Positions 32,733 to 41,363 of a stretch of 64,000 bases of DNA are shown here, piece by piece (the first letter of the stretch is position 1; every line of letters starts with the position of its first letter). The translations under genes and the position numbers were made by a program. Origin of the DNA: Desulfofundulus kuznetsovii DSM 6115 (GTDB lineage: Bacteria > Bacillota > Desulfotomaculia > Desulfotomaculales > Desulfovirgulaceae). The DNA is taken from assembly GCF_000214705.1 (NCBI RefSeq), contig NC_015573.1, forward strand, positions 2,425,001-2,489,000, given 5' to 3'. The notes under the pieces are model-generated. The model saw only the letters and a list, made by a program, of their open reading frames with translations, had not been told where the DNA came from and did not search any database.

Positions 32733-32826
32733 TGGGAATCCCATAACCAGAACGGCACGAGCGCCTCATACTACCGGGGCTTTTAGTGAAACCCTTGGAA
32801 ACCGATGCGGCGGTTCCAAGGGTTTT
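32733..32826 (+). ncRNA. candidate antisense RNA 2 of a type I toxin system
   Basis: Homologous in layout to RNA 1 (GGGAATCCCATAAC core) and ended by hairpin AACCCTTGGAAACC/GGTTCCAAGGGTT then TTTTC. Its 3' end abuts the stop codon of the convergent 29-residue hydrophobic peptide, the arrangement of txpA/ratA-type pairs. Confidence 0.55.
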
Positions 32827-32829
32827 CAA

Positions 32830-32919
32830 CTACTTGCGCCGGTCAGTTATGTGGACGACGAGGGTGAGCAGTAGAATAACCGCTATCACGATCTGGATTG
32901 CGTCCGATGTTGTGAGCAT
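32830..32919 (-). CDS. 29-aa hydrophobic peptide, candidate type I toxin
   Basis: MLTTSDAIQIVIAVILLLTL is followed by VVHITDRRK: a short polar start, one membrane helix and a basic end, as in TxpA/BsrG and 'holin-like toxin' peptides of Firmicutes. ATG 32919 has GGGGGTGAG six bases upstream. A promoter-bearing RNA converges on its 3' end. Such peptides depolarise or disturb the membrane unless their mRNA is destroyed by the antisense RNA. Confidence 0.6.
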   Translation of the reverse strand: MLTTSDAIQIVIAVILLLTLVVHITDRRK

Positions 32920-33044
32920 TCCTGCCTCACCCCCCTTCGGAGAAAAATCTCCCCCGGCAGGTGAGGCCCGTCCGGTTATGCTGTTGGTTTGGACAAGGGA
33001 CTCAAGCGGAACAAAAGAACAGCCGTCCGGCTGTTCGGTACTCG

Positions 33045-33178
33045 CAAACCGTTAATTCTTATGACAACCTTTGAGGACAAAAGCAAATTCAGCAATAGTA
33101 TTCGCTTTCACCATACTGCGCGAAGAAGTTTTTTCAAACAGCGGGGAGGCTTCCATCTTGCTCAACTCAATACACCTT
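33045..33178 (-). pseudogene. fragment of an Rpn-like gene
   Basis: On the minus strand it encodes IELSKMEASPLFE, the same segment found in the adjacent Rpn-like gene, without the rest. The adjoining 85 bp match 54345-54430, beside the other decayed Rpn copy. No intact gene. Confidence 0.45.
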
Positions 33179-34057
33179 TCAGTTTGCTGAAGGGAGAACG
33201 TCACTTAGAACAGCTTGAAACTCCTCCAGGCTTTTCACCTTAACTGCACGGCGGAAAAGCATCTTCAGCGTCTCTACATCTTTAATTGTCCGCAGTCTTG
33301 CTGCCAGTTCTTCCGGGTACTGGCCCGTGTTTTCCTCCAATACTTCAAGTATCGCTTCAATACGTGCTCCTCTTGCCCCTTCCTGGATCCCTTGATTGAC
33401 CCACTTCTGCCGAATACCTTCAAACAGCGGAGATGCTTCCATCTTGCTCACCTCAATGTTCCTCAAAATGATTTCGTCCGGAATTTTCCACAGATGAGCG
33501 AACAAAGCCAGGCCGACGTACAGATCAGGCGCCCATTCCGCCGGGGCTTCCCTTATCCGTTTCGCGCAACGGGTCATTAGCTCTTCGTCCGGCATCTGCC
33601 GTCGCATCAGAGGCACCAGGGGTATAATTCCCACCGGCCCGTACCTCAAAACGTCCTCGGCCGGCAGGTCGACCAGGTTGATCACCCGGTAGCTGAAGGC
33701 TACCACGGTCAGGTCCAAACAGTCAAAACCGTACCCGTCTTCCTGCGGCCGGCCGGTCAGGTTGAGCACCACCGGGTAAACGGGCTTCCTGTATTCCCGG
33801 TGTTGCATGGCCGTGTATTCCAGCAGCCGCAGGGGCATTTCCCTGTCCGGCCGGGTCTGGATTTCAATGAGCATTATATATTCATACCCGTCCTCACAAA
33901 CGTTAAGCAGCACGTCCGATTCCCGCTTGACGGCTACGGCCTCTTTTTCCAATCGCTCAACCCTATCCGCAGGTATTCCCCGCACCAACTGGACAAAGTG
34001 AGTCGAGTACCGCTCAACCAGAGCTTTTATAATAAGGTCGTATTCCTGCAATGCCAT
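33179..34057 (-). CDS. Rpn-family PD-(D/E)XK nuclease / transposase-like protein
   Basis: About 292 residues. The N-terminal nuclease-like core has RESDVLLNVCEDGYEYIMLI with EIQTRPDREMPLRLLEYTAM, the D-x(n)-ExQ layout of Rpn/PDDEXK_2 proteins. Then comes HREYRKPVYPVVL and a helical C-terminal region. These are putative recombination-promoting nucleases or transposase relatives. ATG 34057 is preferred over GTG 34060 by spacing from AAAGGG. A shortened paralogue lies at 54459-54788. Confidence 0.65.
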   Translation of the reverse strand: MALQEYDLIIKALVERYSTHFVQLVRGIPADRVERLEKEAVAVKRESDVLLNVCEDGYEYIMLIEIQTRPDREMPLRLLEYTAMQHREYRKPVYPVVLNLTGRPQEDGYGFDCLDLTVVAFSYRVINLVDLPAEDVLRYGPVGIIPLVPLMRRQMPDEELMTRCAKRIREAPAEWAPDLYVGLALFAHLWKIPDEIILRNIEVSKMEASPLFEGIRQKWVNQGIQEGARGARIEAILEVLEENTGQYPEELAARLRTIKDVETLKMLFRRAVKVKSLEEFQAVLSDVLPSAN

Positions 34058-34147
34058 CACCGGCCCTTTAGTTGATTATAACCCGTTTTCAGCAATATTG
34101 CCAGCATTTCTGGATTTTCCCCACTTCCGGGGCTGGTACCATATTGA

Positions 34148-36007
34148 TCACCCAAACACCCCCGCCAGCACCGTCTTCCAAAACTCTTCCACCACCCGGG
34201 CCGCCTCATGCAGCACCGGCGCGTGCGCCCCGAACATTTGCGCGGTCCAGTCCATACCCCAGACTACTGCAGAAACCAGAACCACTACCGCTGTAATGGA
34301 AAAAGCCAGGGAGGCAGCCTGTTTCAGCGTCGCCCAGTCCACCCGGGCGAACCGTGTTGCAGGAGGCGTGTACAATTCCCGCGGGTGGGACTTCTCCCAA
34401 GCTTCCTTCGCTTTCCGGCTCTTCTTTTCCGCATACATGAGCCGGTCAGCTTCTTTGATGGTAGCCTGGAGGTCACGCGCACCCTCGACTATTCCCGCAG
34501 AAAACCCCACTTCCAGGTTTCCCGTGTCCGGGGCGCAGTATCTCCACTCCCTGCGCAGGTTTTCCACTACCTTTTCCGCGTCTGCACGTGCTGTCCCGGG
34601 CAAAACCAGTAAGAACTCATCGCCGCCCCAGCGAACGGCCAGGTCCCGACCCTTCAGGTTTTCCACCAGCATTTTCCCGAAAGCAGCCAGAACCCCGTCA
34701 CCCATTTCGTGACCCAGGATATCATTAACCGGCTTGAAGTTATCCAGATCGATGAAAACCACCGTATAAAAACCCGTGGGGGAGAATCTTTCTAAAAGGT
34801 ACCGCCTGGTGAAACAGCCGGTCAAAGCATCCCGGTAGAAGGCGTCCGGGACATCCTCTTTAGACTCGCTTACAGATGATGGTAGTTCACAACGTCCCTC
34901 ACTGCAAGCATTCTCTTCGCATTCTTCATCGATTTCTTTCCGGTCCAGCTCCTCTTCCCGACGTCCAGTTTGAAACTGCGCTTCTTCAATCTGACCTTCC
35001 GAATCGCAAGATGCGTTACAGGGCTTTACGGTAGCCTCACACGTCCGAGATTTCCCCAAAAAGCGAAGGATGGTGTGTACCAATCCGGTGATGTCTTTTT
35101 TTTCTCTCCGGGACTCCCCGGGGACGCCCTGTACCGCCACTTCCCCCACCGCCGCCTCGTCGGGCACAGGTTTTATACCGGACCCGTACCCGGGCACGAG
35201 AGACTCGGCTAAAGAGTAGAAACCTTCTTTCAGCGGCGTTTTCTTCCTTACCAAGACCACCAATCTATCCCTGGATCGGCTGGCCGCATCCACAGCCGGG
35301 ATATCATCCGGCAAGACGAAGGCCAGATCCAGGTTTACCTGGCGGGCGACGTCCACCGGACGGCGGGGAGCCCGGGTCCGGTACCTGTTCACAATCAGGC
35401 GCACTTTGTCGCTTGACAGGAGCTTCCCGTCACCCACAACCTGGGTGGCGAAACGTACCGCGGCGGATATGGCCATTTCATCAGGCGTAACGGGCAGGAA
35501 AACCACATCCGCCATTTGCAGGGCCGCCCGTACACTGGGACACAAACTCCCGCCCAGATCCACGATCACGTAATCGAAGTGGAAAAGCAAGCAATCAAGC
35601 ACATTTTCTGCAACACTATCCGTGATCAGTTTTTCCTGGTAAACAAATGCCGGAGCGGGCACTACCCACATACCGGCCGGTCCCTGAGCCAGAAAAGCCT
35701 TTACCGTCTCCGGGTCATGTTTTTGTTGCCAGGGAAAGTCGGCCCAGGACACGATGCTGACGGGAGGTTTTGACCCGTTAAAAAGATAGTTCGTAGCACC
35801 GGCTGTTTCCAGATCAAGGTCCGCCAGACAAGTTTTGTACCCTGCTTTCGCCAGCAAGGCGGCGAGATTCATGGCGATGATGGTTTTACCGGCACCACCC
35901 TTCAGGTTGTGCAGAACAAGCAGGCAGCCCTTGGGCGAATTCAAAGGGCAATCGACTTCCCTCTGACATTCTTCAAAAAATTCCCCTTTTCCGGCGATGT
36001 TGATCAC
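34148..36007 (-). CDS. ParA-type ATPase/GGDEF fusion with C-terminal membrane helix
   Basis: About 619 residues. The N-terminal ParA/MinD ATPase has NLKGGAGKTIIAMNLAALLA, CLADLDLETAGA and FDYVIVDLGG. A low-complexity acidic linker follows, then a GGDEF domain (DALTGCFTRRYLLE, FIDLDNFKPVND with both metal aspartates, RWGGDEFLLVLP) and a membrane helix (ITAVVVLVSAVVWGM). The inhibitory RxxD site is K-G-R-D. The domain order is the reverse of the fusion at 19625-21436. The start is uncertain: GTG 36007 lies inside a GGGAGGTG site. It sits next to conjugation genes; c-di-GMP made at the membrane could gate transfer or pili. Confidence 0.75.
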   Translation of the reverse strand: MINIAGKGEFFEECQREVDCPLNSPKGCLLVLHNLKGGAGKTIIAMNLAALLAKAGYKTCLADLDLETAGATNYLFNGSKPPVSIVSWADFPWQQKHDPETVKAFLAQGPAGMWVVPAPAFVYQEKLITDSVAENVLDCLLFHFDYVIVDLGGSLCPSVRAALQMADVVFLPVTPDEMAISAAVRFATQVVGDGKLLSSDKVRLIVNRYRTRAPRRPVDVARQVNLDLAFVLPDDIPAVDAASRSRDRLVVLVRKKTPLKEGFYSLAESLVPGYGSGIKPVPDEAAVGEVAVQGVPGESRREKKDITGLVHTILRFLGKSRTCEATVKPCNASCDSEGQIEEAQFQTGRREEELDRKEIDEECEENACSEGRCELPSSVSESKEDVPDAFYRDALTGCFTRRYLLERFSPTGFYTVVFIDLDNFKPVNDILGHEMGDGVLAAFGKMLVENLKGRDLAVRWGGDEFLLVLPGTARADAEKVVENLRREWRYCAPDTGNLEVGFSAGIVEGARDLQATIKEADRLMYAEKKSRKAKEAWEKSHPRELYTPPATRFARVDWATLKQAASLAFSITAVVVLVSAVVWGMDWTAQMFGAHAPVLHEAARVVEEFWKTVLAGVFG

Positions 36008-36015
36008 CTCCCTGT

Positions 36016-36051
36016 AAAAATGAAAACCGCCCCTGTTGGTGGGAGCAGTTT
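36016..36051 (-). terminator. terminator after the transglycosylase/peptidase gene
   Basis: Ten-pair stem AAACTGCTCC with GGGGCGGTTT (two G-T pairs), then TCATTTTT on the minus strand. Confidence 0.6.
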
Positions 36052-36055
36052 GCAA

Positions 36056-37060
36056 TCAGTAGTTACCCGACGGCACCGCCAGCCATTCCTCCGGGTTGCA
36101 GGGCCGGCTGTTCACGTATACGGAGAAGTGTAAATGCGGACCGTCCGAAAGCCCGGTGGAACCAACGGAACCAACCACTTCACCCGCCTTGACTTCCTGA
36201 CCCGCACGAACCGTTATTTCCGAAAGGTGTGCATACAAGGTCGTACAGCTGCCGTGATTAAGCACCACGCACAGGCCGTATCCTCCTTTCGACCGGTCCC
36301 AGGCAACCCTGCCGTCCTGCACGGCGAAAACCGGTGTCCCGGCAGGGGCCGGAATGTCAATTCCGTCGTGGAACCGGTATTCTTTGAGGACCGGGTGCAG
36401 GCGCATGCCGTAACCGGAAGATATGCTGATATACCTGGAGGGTAACGGCCACATTCCCTGACCCGGGGGAATCATTGCGGAACTGTACTGAAACGCTATC
36501 GCCATTACTTTTCTTACGTACCAGCCAGCATGATTGTACAGGTACAGCGCTTTCTCCGGGTCTTTTTCAAAACCGTTGGAATGTAGCATGTTGGCCGCGC
36601 TGAACACGGCATCCCAGGGGTTGTACGGATCATACACTCCGTCGCCGTTCCCATCCTGCTTATACTTTTCCCATGTGCCGGGCATAAACTGCATGAAACC
36701 CACGGCCCCGGCTTCAGACGGTCCCATGTTCAGGCCGAAAGAAGATTCCACCTTCGCAATGGCTGCGAGTACGGCCCAGGATACTCCGTATTTCTCCTGA
36801 GCCTTCAGGAAAACCGGCAGGTACTGGGCGGGGATGTCCGAGACGGCGAAGGCGGTGGGTGCGCCCGACCGGAAGCCGGACGTAATTCCCACCCCCAAAC
36901 TCCCTATAACCGCCGTAATCAGCATGACGGTGGCCAGGCCCAGGAAAAAGAATAGGGCGGCTGACCCAATCAGAAGGTATTTTATTTTTACCGATAAATT
37001 TTTCCGCTCTTTTGGGGAAGCAACCGTCTTAAACGCAATCACCATGGCTCGAGGGTCCAT
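36056..37060 (-). CDS. VirB1-like lytic transglycosylase/M23 endopeptidase
   Basis: A 334-residue protein: N-terminal membrane helix (LLIGSAALFFFLGLATVMLI), SLT lysozyme-like domain (AAIAKVESSFGLNMGPSEAG, AVGFMQFMPGTW), then an M23 zinc peptidase domain (YRFHDGIDIPA, GPHLHFSVY). Both domains cut peptidoglycan; such two-headed enzymes open the wall for conjugation channels in Gram-positives. ATG 37060 follows GAGGTGG. It is downstream of the proline-rich and VirB6-like genes in one run. Confidence 0.85.
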   Translation of the reverse strand: MDPRAMVIAFKTVASPKERKNLSVKIKYLLIGSAALFFFLGLATVMLITAVIGSLGVGITSGFRSGAPTAFAVSDIPAQYLPVFLKAQEKYGVSWAVLAAIAKVESSFGLNMGPSEAGAVGFMQFMPGTWEKYKQDGNGDGVYDPYNPWDAVFSAANMLHSNGFEKDPEKALYLYNHAGWYVRKVMAIAFQYSSAMIPPGQGMWPLPSRYISISSGYGMRLHPVLKEYRFHDGIDIPAPAGTPVFAVQDGRVAWDRSKGGYGLCVVLNHGSCTTLYAHLSEITVRAGQEVKAGEVVGSVGSTGLSDGPHLHFSVYVNSRPCNPEEWLAVPSGNY

Positions 37061-37071
37061 TGAACCACCTC

Positions 37072-37102
37072 AAAAAAAAAAAGAGCCCACGTCAGGGCTC
37101 TT
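37072..37102 (-). terminator. terminator after the proline-rich protein gene
   Basis: AAGAGCCC/GGGCTCTT hairpin overlapping the stop codon, then a run of eleven T on the minus strand. Confidence 0.8.
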
Positions 37103-38123
37103 CTTGTTTCGGCACCCACTGCTCATTCCGGGGCGTCGAAGGGTTGAGGGGTGGTTTTTCCCGCAAACCGGTTTCCCGGATGTTAACGGCAGGTTCCGGG
37201 ACGCTCGCGAAGTCAACCGGTGTCACAACTGGAGATGGCCGGGAATCAACCGGGTTCACACTCACCCTCCCGGTATTCGGCGACTGCGGGTTTCCGGCGT
37301 TCACACGCCCCGGGGGAACAGGAGTCTTACCGGATCTGGGAACCGGCGGCGAAACAACTCCTGTCCTTGATGGTTCTTTTTCTTGAATACGTCCAACGCC
37401 GGTTGCTTTCACGGTAGTTGCGGGTACTTTTTCTGTAGCGGGATCACCTCCGGCAGGCACAGGTTCTCCTGAATTTCCCGGAGAGTTCATACTGCCCGGA
37501 CTCGCACCTGTGATGACACGCGCCTCCCCTTCCGCAAATTTCTTTACCCCGGATCCGATTGCTTTACCAGCGGTGGCCGCAACAGTTGCCACACCGCCAG
37601 CTGCGGTAACCTCTTTGCCGCCAGCTATTCGACGAGGGATGGCACCGGTGGTATCCAGGTTCAGGCCTTTCTTTTCCCCGGCGGGCGGATTATTATAAGG
37701 CCGGTCCTGCGGCCCCCCTCCCGCCCCGGCCGGGTCGTCCCGGGTGCTTTCACCAAATGCCGCTGCCCCAGGTGACTCCCTGTTTGGAGAGTGTCCCTCC
37801 CGGGACTTTTGTGGGCCGAATCTGTCTTGCAATAAATGTCTCGTAATGCCGACATATTCAAAATCCCGGGTCGAAGAATTATCCCTGTAGTTTTGGGTGG
37901 ACTGCCCCTTGCCGCGAGAAAACCACCAATCGGTAAGTACGTCGGTGATTCCCAGCTTCCGGGCCAGGGCGGCGTTGGCGGCGATGATCTTTTTTACGTC
38001 AATTTTTCCGTAGCTGGTGGCACCTTTCTGAACGGACTCCAGGACCAGGTTCAAAAAGTGCTTTCTGTACCAGGCCGCAGCGCCGAATATGGCCGCGAGC
38101 AGGATCATGGCCAGGCCCAGCAT
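37092..38123 (-). CDS. membrane-anchored proline/glycine-rich conjugation-region protein
   Basis: A 343-residue protein with an N-terminal helix (LGLAMILLAAIFGAAAWY), a short conserved-looking domain to about residue 100, then a long disordered tail rich in Pro, Gly and Ser ending PKQEEP. Its place between the VirB6-like and VirB1-like genes suggests a transfer-channel accessory protein spanning the thick wall. The family was not recognised. Confidence 0.5.
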   Translation of the reverse strand: MLGLAMILLAAIFGAAAWYRKHFLNLVLESVQKGATSYGKIDVKKIIAANAALARKLGITDVLTDWWFSRGKGQSTQNYRDNSSTRDFEYVGITRHLLQDRFGPQKSREGHSPNRESPGAAAFGESTRDDPAGAGGGPQDRPYNNPPAGEKKGLNLDTTGAIPRRIAGGKEVTAAGGVATVAATAGKAIGSGVKKFAEGEARVITGASPGSMNSPGNSGEPVPAGGDPATEKVPATTVKATGVGRIQEKEPSRTGVVSPPVPRSGKTPVPPGRVNAGNPQSPNTGRVSVNPVDSRPSPVVTPVDFASVPEPAVNIRETGLREKPPLNPSTPRNEQWVPKQEEP

Positions 38124-39571
38124 CAGCCCATCACCGCCTTTACAAACCCGGTGCCGACGACGAGCACCAGGGAAAGATACAGCCCGTAAACCATTTTGAC
38201 CATGAAGAACCCCAGCAGGGAGCGGAAGTAGCGGGTGGCCAGAGCCCAGCCCGTTTCCGGTATCATCATGGCGTAAAGGGCCAGGGGAAGAACCAAAAGC
38301 AACGCTGCAAGAAAGGCCTGGCAGACCACGATGCTCAAGGCCACGGTCCCGGCCAGAAAAGCAAATGCAATGACCGGGAGCAGTGTCAAACCGGCAACCA
38401 TGACGTGGTTCCAGACGCTGCCGGGGGAAAGACAGGTCATCGTCCCCGGGTGGCCGCCGTGGTCTATTTCTTCCCCTTTTAAAACAAACATAATCTTGCT
38501 GTTGGGCCTGGCCAGGGCCTCCGCCACCGCATCCCGGCCCTCGCCGGCGGAACCCAGGAAGAGCGTGTCGATGCGCATGCCCGGCTGAATTTTGCTCCTG
38601 CTTGCTTCGGGAAAACTACTTTTGTCCAGGACGTTATATTCATCCTGGGTCAATATCAGTTTGCTTTCGTCCGCAGTCCCGAACATGGCCACGGCCCAGG
38701 GTTTCGCCACCACCAGCTGCCATACCGTCTGCCCGGCGACGACCAGACCCCTGTCCACCGGATCGGATACGTTGATATTCTGTCCCGCAGCGGTGTAGCG
38801 GCCGACGGCACCCAGGAAGATTCCGGCCATCTCGTCTGTGGCTCTGGCTGTAGCAGTCAGAATCTGTTTTGCGTTGGTGACGAAGAAGAACACTCCTCCT
38901 ACGGCCAGAACCGACACCAGCAGCGCGCTGAGCGCGGACATGGCCTGTCCCCGCAGCATCCTGAAAGTTGCATGGATCAGGAGCATGATAATTCCAATGG
39001 AAAGGAGAAGCCGGCTGAGCTCGCCCTGCGGGGCGAATATGGCGGCCACTCCTTCCGAAACCCACCCCACCATGGCCGCCACGATATCGGAGTGGAAGGC
39101 CAGGACCAGGGCGTTTAAAGATACCCGGGTCAGCGTTTTGGTGGCGGAGAAAATGAGGTTGGCCACGGACTCCACCACGTTGGCCACCGCCCGATCCGCC
39201 ATGGCCCCCGGGGTGGGAAACTTGTCGGGCGGTACGTGGTGGAATACGTACCGGCCCATGGGCCAGTTCTCCCAGATGGCGTTCTCCGGTCTCGCAATCT
39301 CGGCGATGGCCAGGCTGGTGGCTCCCGTTCCGGCAACCACCAGGGCGAAGGGTCCGCCGACCCCGGCGGCTGAAGGTGCGGTGGCCAGGGCGGAAAGTCC
39401 GATGATGGTGAACAGCTGGCCTTCCATCTGCTTTTCCGTTTCCACATCGCCCTGGAGGTTCCATTCGGTATAGGGCTGATCGCCTATACCCGCCAGGGCG
39501 GCGCCGGGCAAAGTCAGGAGCAGAATCAGTACCATCAGCCACGTACGAACCCTAAAGGTTTTAAAATACAT
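38123..39571 (-). CDS. VirB6/TrbL-like polytopic conjugation protein
   Basis: About 482 residues from ATG 39571 (after GGGAGG): a signal-like start (VRTWLMVLILLLTLPGAALA), a long soluble segment and six or more membrane helices (LLLSIGIIMLLIHATF; LLPVIAFAFLAGTVALSIVV; LLGFFMVKMVYGLYLSLVLV). Position directly after VirB4 and topology match VirB6/TrbL-type channel proteins. It overlaps VirB4 by 11 bp. Confidence 0.65.
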   Translation of the reverse strand: MYFKTFRVRTWLMVLILLLTLPGAALAGIGDQPYTEWNLQGDVETEKQMEGQLFTIIGLSALATAPSAAGVGGPFALVVAGTGATSLAIAEIARPENAIWENWPMGRYVFHHVPPDKFPTPGAMADRAVANVVESVANLIFSATKTLTRVSLNALVLAFHSDIVAAMVGWVSEGVAAIFAPQGELSRLLLSIGIIMLLIHATFRMLRGQAMSALSALLVSVLAVGGVFFFVTNAKQILTATARATDEMAGIFLGAVGRYTAAGQNINVSDPVDRGLVVAGQTVWQLVVAKPWAVAMFGTADESKLILTQDEYNVLDKSSFPEASRSKIQPGMRIDTLFLGSAGEGRDAVAEALARPNSKIMFVLKGEEIDHGGHPGTMTCLSPGSVWNHVMVAGLTLLPVIAFAFLAGTVALSIVVCQAFLAALLLVLPLALYAMMIPETGWALATRYFRSLLGFFMVKMVYGLYLSLVLVVGTGFVKAVMG

Positions 39572-41363
39572 TTTCAACTCCCTCCCGCCCGGCCCGGGCT
39601 GCGCCGGGTGACGTGTCAAAGACCCGCAGCAGGTAATCAGGCCTGGGATCGATATACACGTGCCCGATACGGCCCCGGGCGTCCCGCATAACGCACCAGC
39701 CGCTTTCCATGGAACGGAACAGCGTGCTCAAACCCGTGCCGCTTTTTTTCTCCTCCTCTTCCGGGTCAGCCCCGAGCAGTTCCAGATTGGCCCTGATTTC
39801 GGATTTGTCCTGGGCACGGAAGCACATGACGTAACCCACGTTGTTTTTGACGGTTTGCAGGTCGCCAATATCCGTGGCATTCTGGGTAATAAGCATCGGA
39901 ATGACGTTATGTGCGCGGGCCCCCATGCGGATCAGTTCGTCCACCACCCGCCGGCCTTCAGAGATTCCCAGGAGCATCCAGGCTTCGTCAAAGGCTTCGC
40001 ACTTAATCACATCCGGCGGCAACGAGAAAGCCACCTCCCGGGCCATTGCGGCCGTCAGGTAGAGCATGGCCAGGCCCTGGCGTTCGCTCTCCGTTATCCT
40101 GCCGGACATGAGGTTCTCCGCCGTACGGGGCAGGGGTAAACCCTGCAGGTTGATTACCGTGACCCGGCCCAGACCGGCGTCCGTTTCAGTGCCGAAAACC
40201 AGGCTGCCCATGCTGCTGTCCCGCAGGGATTCCAGGAGCAGGGCGCACTGCCCCGCCTCCTGGGCCACCTGGCTGTGGGGGCTTTCCCGGGCGAGAATGC
40301 GGAGTTCCTCCAGACACGACTGCAGGGAGCGGTTTTCCGGAGGCATGTTCCCCACCGCCTCCACCGCCCTGCTGACGGCCACCCTGCGGGCGTCGTTATC
40401 GACGCTAAGGTTGAGGACAATGGATAGATAATCCAGGGCAATGCTTTTTGCCCTGCGCGGGTCGCTGGAAAGAGTGAACGGGTTGAGCCGTGCACTGCCT
40501 CCGGGGCAAAGGTCGACCTTCCTGATGGGAAAAAGTTCTTCAAAGACGCAGTATTCGTTTTTCGGGTCAATTATAACCAGGTAGGCACCGCACAAGCGCG
40601 CCAGGTAGAGCAACAACTTCACGGTGAGGCTCTTGCCTCCGCCCAGGCCGCCGCTTATGAAGATGGCGTTGGAGCGGTTCAGGTGCCTGGCGGCATGGCC
40701 CGGTTTCCACCACACCGGGGAGGCTCCGGACCAGCCGATGAAAAAGCCGCAACCGTCTCCCAATTCCAGGGAAACGGTGGGGCCGGCGGCCGCGAGGAAG
40801 CCGGGGTCGCACTCGATCATGGGCGCGGCAGGCTGCGCTCCGGGAATAAAGGAGTAGAGGCACTTTTCCTGGTCGCCTACCGGCCGTACGGCCCGGTAAC
40901 CTGACGAGGAATACCGTTCCATTAGCCGTACTGCGATGGCCCGTGCTTCCTTCAGGTCCCGGGCGGCCACGGCCAGGGTGACCGCCATGGAGGCCAGGGG
41001 CTGGCCTCCACCCAGTTTTCCTTCCAGGAACCTGCCCTGTGTCACTCCATATTCTTCGTCCGTACTCGGTTCTTCCCCGCCTTTGAGGGTCTCCCTGATC
41101 TGGCCCTTGAGGTATTTGCGGCGGCTTTCCGCCTTCTTTTTTGCCTTGTAGGGTCTCAAAACGTGGAAATGCACCACGGCGTCGACTGCAGCCTGTTCCG
41201 TGTCCAGGCTGGCCAACCACTCGGCGCCGGTTTCCGGCAATGCCTTCGGCAGATCCGGGAAGGTGATGAACACCTGGTGGTGGCATTCATCCGCACCGTT
41301 GGTGATTGTAATATAGCCGGGTCTTTCTTCAAGCAGACAGCCATCGGAAAATGCGCTGATTAT
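39561..41363 (-). pseudogene. virB4: VirB4-like conjugation ATPase, 5' end lost at IS copy 2
   Basis: About 601 residues remain. Walker A is ISGGLGGGKSLTVKLLLYLA, Walker B IKCEAFDEAWML, followed by LITQNATDIGDL, typical of VirB4/TraE motor ATPases. The frame enters directly from the end of IS copy 2, which supplies the apparent start (MGLGVKVQ). Family members are usually about 800 residues, so an N-terminal portion is missing. Without it and its own promoter, transfer is probably inactive here unless a partner supplies VirB4. Confidence 0.8.

Noticed and set aside
40567-41286. Minus-strand frames inside virB4 as separate genes
   Set aside because: They are shadows of the ATPase with low-complexity Arg/Pro-rich translations.
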